From contig JANXQE010000633.1 in NCBI GenBank assembly GCA_025356925.1, forward strand, positions 1-11,882: 11,882 nucleotides of DNA, written 5' to 3'. This DNA is from Limisphaerales bacterium (GTDB lineage Bacteria > Verrucomicrobiota > Verrucomicrobiia > Limisphaerales > UBA8199). The first letter of the stretch is position 1. Every line of letters begins with the position of its first letter. The notes below the pieces were generated by a model. It was not told the origin of the DNA. It ran no database searches and saw nothing but the letters and a program-made list of their open reading frames with translations. Positions 7,746 through 11,882 of the stretch are shown here, piece by piece. Position numbers and translations under genes: made by a program.

Positions 7746-10286
7746 TCAGCGAAACATGGGGCTCTTAGAATCACCGCGGCCGAGCAGAAACGCGACGAGG
7801 TCCTGAATCTCGTCAAGCTGCAGAGAGTTCAACAAGCCCTCTGGCATCATGGAAACCTTGGACGGCGCGATTGACTCGATCTCGGCGCGCCGCACATTGG
7901 TCATCCGGCCGGGGTCGAACATGTCCTCGACCACATCAATGCTGGAGCCGCTGAGATTCCCCACCCGACCGCTGATCACGTCGCCATTTTTCATACGGAT
8001 GTTGATCGCCTCGTATTGGTCGCTGATGATCTTGCTGGGCTCGACGATCGATTCGAGCAGGTCATGAAGGCTGAAGCGGCCGGCGACTCCGGTCAGGTCG
8101 GGGCCGACCGAGCCCCCTTCGTTGACAAAGCGATGGCAAGCCGAGCAGGCCACCCCGCTGTAGAGCTGACGGCCCCGCTCAAAGTTGCGGCCGCCCGTTA
8201 GCCCGGCTTGGACTTTTGGCACTAGTTCGTCGAGCTTCCATTCCCTCACTAACGGCCGCCCGGCCAACGCTTCCCGAGGAGATTTGCGTTCGACGTGCGC
8301 TTCGAGGATCGGCTTGAGGCTGGCTTTCTCTTCCTCGCTCAGGCGTCCAACAGCATCAGTTTTTGCGCGCCGCAACGAGCTCGCAAACGTGTTTCCTCCA
8401 CGGAAGTTCTCCGCCCCAAGGAACCAACGGAAATACTCCTCGCGCAATGCTAGAGTCCATCCGGTCTTGAGAGTGCGCAATGCGACCGCATAATCGACCT
8501 GCTCTTCCTGGGTCAGTGCACCGCGCAAGGTAGCGATGGTTTTGGGCGCGGCGCTGGGCGCTTCCAGATAAATGAGCAGCCGGGCGAGCAATTCGTCCAG
8601 CTCGGTTGTTTTCGATGGAAACAGCGGGTCGAATCTGGCGATTAAGTGCTGCCGTTGAGTCTCGTCAGGGCTGCCCAGGCGAATGAGGGCCAGAGAATAA
8701 GCGCGCAACAAATCGGTCCGATCGCTCTGGCTCAGGCTGCGCCACGAAATTCTGTCGAGCGCGCCCAACACTTTCGCGCGCAGGGCAGGATCGGGCGCGG
8801 GATCGGTTTCCTTGTGGTGGGTTTTATCTTTACCGCTCACACGAGCGAGCGCCACGAGAGCCTCGATCGCTTTGCGAGGATCTTTCTCTTTGAGCGCCTT
8901 CTTACGCCATTGCGGTACATCCTGCCATTCCAGGGCGATCCGGGCGGCGTACCGGAGCGCGCGATCCTGGTCGGCGAGATACGGCCAAACCGTCTTGACG
9001 GCGGCCGGTTCTTTCTTGCCGTGAAACGCTTCCAATTTGTGGCGGAGGTCACGCTGCGCTTGAAGGCGGGTGTCCGGCGGGCTGGGCGCAGTGGATTCCT
9101 GGCCCACGTAAGTCACCCGGTACAGGGCGGACTGCGCGCCTCGTCCACCAACGACCATCAGCATCGAGCCATCGCGGGGGTTGATAACCAGGTCACAGAT
9201 TGGAAAAGGCTGGCCATTGATGAAGTCCTCGATCTCACCGGTATAGCTCGCGCCACCAGGGGTGAGATGGACTGCGCGGACCTTGCCGAAGCTCCAGTCC
9301 GCCAGAAACATCGCGTCCTGGTATTTAGCAGGGAACTTCGCGCCGTAACCGAAAGTGGTGCCCGTTGGCGAGCCGGGGCCGATGTTCACCACCGCGCCGA
9401 AGCTGTCAACGTAGTAATCGGGCCATTTGCCATCGCCGTTGCGAAAACCGAATTCCGCCCCGCTGATGATATGGTTAACACGTGTCGGGCGGTACCAGGG
9501 ATCGCCGATGTCCCACTCCATATCGGCGTCATGCGTGAACAGCTCACCCACGTTGTTGAAGGCGATGTCAAACGGATTACGCATCCCCATGGCGATAAGT
9601 TCCCAGTTCTTGCCGTCGGGATCAAACCTGGCGATATGGCCTTGCGGCGCGTAGGAATCATCCATAAAACCAGTCGGCAGGCGCGGGAGGAGTTGGTCTT
9701 CGCTCCAATCGAACGGCACGCGCGAGGCTTGCATTTCCGTCAGCGAGCTATTGTTGCCGATCACGACGTAGATGGATTTGCCGTCCGGCGCGGGCACCAT
9801 CGAGTGCAGCCCGTGCTCGCCGCTGGCCTCCACCTTTCTGAGCAACTCGATCTTATCGAGCTGATCGTCACCGTCGGTGTCGCGCAGCCGATAGATGCCA
9901 TGGGCCATCTTGCCCTCGTTCACAGCGACGTACAGGCTGTCGAAGGCCCAAAGCAATCCGTGGGCAAAACCGACGTCGAGGTTGATCTTTTCTGTCTTAA
10001 CGGCTCCTCCCTTCGTTTCCGGCAGCGTCACACGATAGAGCGCGCCATTTTGATCGCTCACGATCAAGCGCCCTTTCGGGTCGATGCACATCGCCACCCA
10101 GGAACCTTGGGTCTCCCTCGGCACCGTGTAGAGCAGCTCGATTTTAAAATCTTTGGCGACTTTGATGTTGGCGACGCCGAGCAAATCCGCTTTGGTGAGA
10201 GTGTCGGCCTGATCAGCCTCCGCAGCAAAAACGGCTATTTTTCCAAGGAACAAAATGGCAAACAAGGTCGTGATGATGTGTCGCAT
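7746..10286 (-). CDS. PVC-type secreted dehydrogenase/c-type cytochrome (propeller plus heme-binding domain)
   Basis: The 846-residue protein has a clear signal peptide (MRHIITTLFAILFLGKIAVFAA, cleavage near residue 21-22). Residues about 40-395 form the 'putative membrane-bound dehydrogenase' beta-propeller found in Pirellula and Verrucomicrobium proteins. That part includes a calcium-loop-like DTDGDDQLD at 136-144 and GMRNPFDIAFN at 234-244, as in sugar-dehydrogenase propellers. Residues about 410-690 are helical, HEAT-like. The C-terminal domain has one c-type heme site, Cys714-x2-Cys717-His718 (CSACH), followed by GPDLTGV and the KNGDVISGRV block typical of the PVC 'putative heme-binding domain'; Met794, Met813 or Met814 could be the distal ligand. 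It probably oxidises a substrate, perhaps a sugar, and passes electrons to the attached heme outside the inner membrane. The substrate is not evident. PVC genomes carry many paralogues. No Shine-Dalgarno precedes the ATG; the 174-bp upstream gap probably holds its promoter. Confidence 0.95.
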   Translation of the reverse strand: MRHIITTLFAILFLGKIAVFAAEADQADTLTKADLLGVANIKVAKDFKIELLYTVPRETQGSWVAMCIDPKGRLIVSDQNGALYRVTLPETKGGAVKTEKINLDVGFAHGLLWAFDSLYVAVNEGKMAHGIYRLRDTDGDDQLDKIELLRKVEASGEHGLHSMVPAPDGKSIYVVIGNNSSLTEMQASRVPFDWSEDQLLPRLPTGFMDDSYAPQGHIARFDPDGKNWELIAMGMRNPFDIAFNNVGELFTHDADMEWDIGDPWYRPTRVNHIISGAEFGFRNGDGKWPDYYVDSFGAVVNIGPGSPTGTTFGYGAKFPAKYQDAMFLADWSFGKVRAVHLTPGGASYTGEIEDFINGQPFPICDLVINPRDGSMLMVVGGRGAQSALYRVTYVGQESTAPSPPDTRLQAQRDLRHKLEAFHGKKEPAAVKTVWPYLADQDRALRYAARIALEWQDVPQWRKKALKEKDPRKAIEALVALARVSGKDKTHHKETDPAPDPALRAKVLGALDRISWRSLSQSDRTDLLRAYSLALIRLGSPDETQRQHLIARFDPLFPSKTTELDELLARLLIYLEAPSAAPKTIATLRGALTQEEQVDYAVALRTLKTGWTLALREEYFRWFLGAENFRGGNTFASSLRRAKTDAVGRLSEEEKASLKPILEAHVERKSPREALAGRPLVREWKLDELVPKVQAGLTGGRNFERGRQLYSGVACSACHRFVNEGGSVGPDLTGVAGRFSLHDLLESIVEPSKIISDQYEAINIRMKNGDVISGRVGNLSGSSIDVVEDMFDPGRMTNVRRAEIESIAPSKVSMMPEGLLNSLQLDEIQDLVAFLLGRGDSKSPMFR

Positions 10287-10320
10287 AGGGCAAACGCGGA
10301 ATTTGTGGGCTCATCTCGTA

Positions 10321-10334
10321 AAGGAGTTCTCCTT
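10321..10334. repeat. Short palindrome with AAGGAG arms in the gap upstream of the PVC cytochrome gene
   Basis: AAGGAG (10321-10326) and CTCCTT (10329-10334) are perfect complements separated by TT. Because the sequence is a dyad, both strands carry a strong Shine-Dalgarno-like AAGGAG here. It lies 35-48 bases upstream of the minus-strand cytochrome start at 10286. That is too far to be its ribosome site, but it fits a promoter-proximal operator or a small 5' UTR hairpin. On the + strand it sits ten bases before an ATG at 10337 that opens a 53-codon frame without recognisable content. Confidence 0.4.
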
Positions 10335-10344
10335 AAATGTCAAT

Positions 10345-10387
10345 CTGGCCTGCACATGGCGAATCCCCACCACCCGGTGATGGCCAG
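10345..10387. repeat. Nested dyads between the cytochrome and toxin genes
   Basis: An outer pair CTGGCC (10345-10350) and GGCCAG (10382-10387) encloses an inner near-palindrome, CCACCACC (10367-10374) against GGTGATGG (10376-10383), with one mismatch. The two structures share bases 10382-10383, so they would compete or stack rather than form one simple stem. No T run follows on either strand. It lies downstream of the toxin on the minus strand and could be an end-of-transcript structure for the toxin-antitoxin operon or part of the cytochrome control region. Confidence 0.3.
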
Positions 10388-10460
10388 CTCGAACAGTCCA
10401 CCGCAGTAGGGTTTCCACCGATGATGGCCTGCGCGACGGCGCTGCGGATGACGCTAACGT

Positions 10461-10715
10461 TCAGCGATACAGTTCCCGGCGATGTCTCACACGGTTGACA
10501 CGCACGACACGAATCTGGTCGGCAATTTCGTAAACAACCCGGTAGTCGCCCACGCGGACGCGCCAGTCGTTTCTGCCGCCAGCCAGCTTGCGGCAGCCGG
10601 GCGGGCGCGGATTGTTCGCGAGCGCCTGGATCGCCGCAAGGACGCGGTCATGAATCTTGGAGGAGATCCGCGAGAGGTCTCTTTCCGCACCGCGTTCAAG
10701 CAGGACGCGGTACAT
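10461..10715 (-). CDS. RelE/ParE-family toxin of a type II toxin-antitoxin pair
   Basis: The 84-residue protein has the RelE-like pattern. An N-terminal strand (YRVLLERGAERDL) is followed by a helical hairpin (19-35), then NNPRPPGCRKLAGG and WRVRVGDYRVVYEI at 51-64, and the ending VNRVRHRRELYR at 73-84. Arg52, Arg54, Arg59, Arg77, Arg79 and Tyr83 sit where RelE toxins keep their basic and tyrosine catalytic or RNA-binding residues. RelE proteins cleave mRNA in the ribosomal A site; ParE relatives poison gyrase. The rich set of basic residues favours the mRNA-cleaving type. The length is normal and the gene appears intact. It starts two bases after the antitoxin stop, the usual antitoxin-first order, so the two are translated from one message. 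No Shine-Dalgarno is visible, which suggests translational coupling to the antitoxin. Confidence 0.9.
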   Translation of the reverse strand: MYRVLLERGAERDLSRISSKIHDRVLAAIQALANNPRPPGCRKLAGGRNDWRVRVGDYRVVYEIADQIRVVRVNRVRHRRELYR

Positions 10716-10717
10716 GG

Positions 10718-10918
10718 TTACTTACGGTTGCGCTCGACGAGGTAATCCTGCAGCGGCCGGTAGTGAAGCGGCTTGCGCCGTGCGCGCTTGAGCCAGGCCA
10801 CATCGTCGGCGTCCTCCACGCGCTCCAGGAGTTCTTCATACTCCTTGATGGGGATGATGACGGAGACGGGTTTGCCTTTGCGCGTCACGATTTCCAGTTC
10901 GGGCAACGTTGCTTTCAT
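10718..10918 (-). CDS. Short Phd/YefM-like antitoxin paired with the RelE toxin
   Basis: The 66-residue protein has the core strand and loop of Phd/YefM-like antitoxins, with IVTRKGKPVSVIIPIKEYEE at about 10-29 followed by an acidic helix (LLERVEDADDVAWL) and a basic tail. The helix and tail are the parts that normally wrap and neutralise the toxin. Classical Phd proteins begin with about 20 further residues that make the dimer and DNA-binding face; here the protein begins almost directly at the second strand. In-frame TGA and TAA codons at 10931-10933 and 10928-10930 exclude an earlier start in this frame. Short antitoxins with this EYE-x-LLER pattern also exist as a natural class, so truncation is not proven. 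The stop is two bases from the toxin start. No Shine-Dalgarno is seen. Confidence 0.82.
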   Translation of the reverse strand: MKATLPELEIVTRKGKPVSVIIPIKEYEELLERVEDADDVAWLKRARRKPLHYRPLQDYLVERNRK

Positions 10919-11291
10919 GGCGGTAAGTTATCAGGCGGCCGGTTTGAGGTAAAGCTCACCGCCCTCCCCGCAGAAGCGAGATCAACGGAATCCACGGAAA
11001 GGTCCGGTTGTACTCCCCAATGCCCGCTTCACACTCGCCAAATCCACAATGCGAGCGCCGCTTCTGAAGTCAAGGGCCACTTCGCAGCGTGGGAAGTGCC
11101 GCATGCCGCAACTCTTCGCGACGGAGCTTGGTGCAGCGATCAGACCGCTGCGCACCTATCTGGCCACGAACTAATCTGCCTCAGCCTGCGCCTCGAGCCT
11201 TCTCCGAAGCGATCGTCGAAGTTGCTGGTTATGATCGGAGTTAACCTGCGCAGGCCCTGCGGACTGTCCAAACCAAAAGAGAAAACAACCA
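10919..11291. other. 373-bp stretch without a convincing gene
   Basis: This lies between the divergent antitoxin and the dehydrogenase remnant, so both promoters should be here. Nothing tRNA-like was found. A perfect 10-bp palindrome CCTGCGCAGG sits at 11245-11254, about 40 bp before the remnant's ATG. Short complementary CTTC/GAAGT/ACTTC/GAAGTG elements crowd 11060-11100. A 40-codon minus-strand frame (11104 down to 10982, starting MRHFPRCEVALDF) and a long + strand frame crossing the region have no recognisable domain or ribosome site and are judged non-coding. The base composition becomes AT-rich only from about 11270. Confidence 0.6.
11075..11100. repeat. Stem-loop with an alternative upstream pairing in the non-coding stretch
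   Basis: CACTTC (11078-11083) and GAAGTG (11093-11098) pair across a nine-base loop, extended by GG (11075-11076) with CC (11099-11100) if one C bulges. The same ACTTC can instead pair with GAAGT at 11066-11070, so two exclusive hairpins are possible. No T run or small gene follows, so this is a structural observation without an assigned role. Confidence 0.25.
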
Positions 11292-11432
11292 ATGAACGTA
11301 AAAAATAGAGAACATCAAACTGCTCTCGTTACGGGCGCATCGTGCGGCATCGGCTTGGGCACACCTTTGCACATCCCCGCCGACGGCTTTCCGCCGGCTC
11401 TGGTCGCTGCTACACTCTGGGCACATGAGTAG
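11292..11432 (+). pseudogene. N-terminal remnant of a short-chain dehydrogenase/reductase (SDR)
   Basis: An ATG at 11292 opens a 46-codon frame whose residues 9-22 read QTALVTGASCGIGL. This is the first strand and the TGxxxGIG nucleotide-binding turn of classical SDR enzymes, at the correct distance from the start. The next residues (GTPLHIPADGFPPALVAA) can be laid without gaps on the usual SDR continuation, keeping ADGF and LVA, but they are otherwise degenerate. The frame stops at TAG 11430-11432. SDR enzymes are normally about 250 residues, so the catalytic Ser-Tyr-Lys part is missing. The AT-rich stretch just upstream, with a weak AGAG, looks like a genuine gene start. The stop overlaps the synthetase ATG by eight bases in a different frame, as if a deletion joined the SDR start to the synthetase. 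The SDR identity of the first 22 residues is fairly secure; the later alignment could be chance. Confidence 0.6.
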
Positions 11433-11882
11433 CGTTGAGTACCGCGGCCGATTGGCACCTTCTCCGACGGGTTACCTGCACATCGGCCACGCTCGCACCT
11501 TCTGGATGGCCCAACAACGGGCCACGGATGCTCAGGGCGTTCTGGTCCTGCGCAGTGATGATATCGATGCGGTTCGAGCAAAAATGGCGTTTGCCGAAGC
11601 GATGCTTGAAGACCTGCGCTGGTTGGGTCTTCGGTGGCAGGAAGGCCCCGATTGCGGCGGTCCTTTTGGGCCTTACGAACAGAGTAACCGAAGGTCGTTC
11701 TACCAGGCAGGCTTTGAGCAGCTTCAGGCTGCTGGCTGGCTCTATCCCTGCCGCTGTACCAGAAAGGACGTCTTGCGCGCAATCGAAGCTCCGCACGCCA
11801 CCGATGAGGGGCCGATCTATCCGGGCACGTGCAGGCCGAATCCCAACGTTAACCTTCCCACCGACGCCCGCAAGGCCCTGGC
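11425..11882 (+). CDS. gluQRS: Glutamyl-Q tRNA(Asp) synthetase, N-terminal part (cut by right edge)
   Basis: The first 152 residues are present and the frame is open at the edge. The protein is a class I synthetase core of the GluRS type. RLAPSPTGYLHIGHART (9-25) carries a textbook HIGH motif at 19-22, and LRSDDID (42-48) is the counterpart of the family's RIEDxD. A zinc site follows as Cys109-x-Cys111 and Tyr132-x3-Cys136 (YPCRCTRKD, then IYPGTCR). This C-x-C...Y-x3-C set is diagnostic of GluQRS, the truncated GluRS paralogue that attaches glutamate to queuosine at position 34 of tRNA(Asp). Full-length GluRS lacks this short spacing and is much longer, but the C-terminus is not in the window, so length cannot be checked. 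The ATG at 11425 fits the usual start five to ten residues before the GRLAPSPTG strand; there is no Shine-Dalgarno. It overlaps the SDR remnant by eight bases and may depend on that gene's promoter. Confidence 0.92.
   Translation, partial: MSSVEYRGRLAPSPTGYLHIGHARTFWMAQQRATDAQGVLVLRSDDIDAVRAKMAFAEAMLEDLRWLGLRWQEGPDCGGPFGPYEQSNRRSFYQAGFEQLQAAGWLYPCRCTRKDVLRAIEAPHATDEGPIYPGTCRPNPNVNLPTDARKAL

Noticed and set aside
7695..7760. A possible bidirectional terminator between the convergent genes, using GAGCC (7741-7745) and a downstream GGCTC
   Set aside because: Only five base pairs with a 14-base loop, mostly inside the minus-strand coding end and without T runs.
8646..10409. A 587-codon open frame on the + strand opposite the PVC cytochrome gene
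   Set aside because: It is an antisense shadow: the minus-strand gene has complete, ordered domain motifs, while this frame has none and arises from GC-rich codon bias.
10982..11104. A 40-codon minus-strand frame beginning MRHFPRCEVALDF
   Set aside because: Too short, without ribosome site or recognisable domain; possibly part of a dispersed repeat, but that needs a genome search for other copies.
10763..11308. A 181-codon + strand frame crossing the antitoxin and the non-coding stretch
   Set aside because: The first third is antisense to the antitoxin and the rest is low-complexity with no family signature or ribosome site.
11379..11398. Hairpin GCCGACGG/CCGCCGGC as a possible terminator before gluQRS
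   Set aside because: It has one mismatch, no following T run, and lies inside the SDR remnant just ahead of the synthetase start, so terminator function is unlikely.
1..11882. CRISPR arrays, tRNA or rRNA genes, insertion sequences, phage genes
   Set aside because: No regularly spaced direct repeats, cloverleaf patterns, transposase motifs or phage proteins were found on either strand by reading.

Overview
The window looks like chromosomal DNA from a member of the PVC group, most likely Verrucomicrobiota and less likely Planctomycetota. The strongest clue is the minus-strand gene at 7746-10286. It joins the N-terminal 'membrane-bound dehydrogenase' propeller to the C-terminal CxxCH domain, an architecture largely confined to PVC bacteria. 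The base composition is GC-rich throughout coding DNA. Almost none of the start codons has a Shine-Dalgarno match.

Region 1 (2-2962, + strand) is the end of a nitrate-reduction operon. It holds the last 45 residues of a DmsC/YnfH-like membrane anchor, then a complete cytoplasmic molybdopterin nitrate reductase of the NasA/NarB type, then a MOSC-domain protein 16 bp downstream. The likely scheme is that quinol electrons pass through the DmsC-like anchor (and presumably a ferredoxin part lying off the left edge) to the Mo-bisMGD enzyme. The MOSC protein would be a molybdenum-cofactor-related partner.

Region 2 (2963-7694, + strand) starts with a 105-bp gap containing a 26-bp imperfect inverted repeat. 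It continues with an exported two-domain M16 zinc peptidase and, one base after its stop codon, an uncharacterised exported protein with a layout resembling GH42 glycosidases. The two are almost certainly co-transcribed.

Region 3 (7746-10918, - strand) converges on region 2 across a 51-bp gap. It contains the large secreted PVC-type cytochrome/dehydrogenase. Beyond a 174-bp gap with several short dyads lies a compact antitoxin-RelE toxin pair.

Region 4 (10919-11882) is about 370 bp with no convincing gene, then the AT-rich start of a short-chain dehydrogenase that is cut off after 46 codons. Its stop overlaps the start of a glutamyl-Q tRNA(Asp) synthetase that runs off the right edge.

No CRISPR array, rRNA, tRNA, insertion sequence or phage gene was seen. 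The most notable items are the quinol-linked assimilatory-type nitrate reductase module, the unassigned glycosidase-like protein coupled to the M16 peptidase, the remnant of a dehydrogenase at the synthetase start, and a GlnRS-like substitution in the synthetase amino-acid site.
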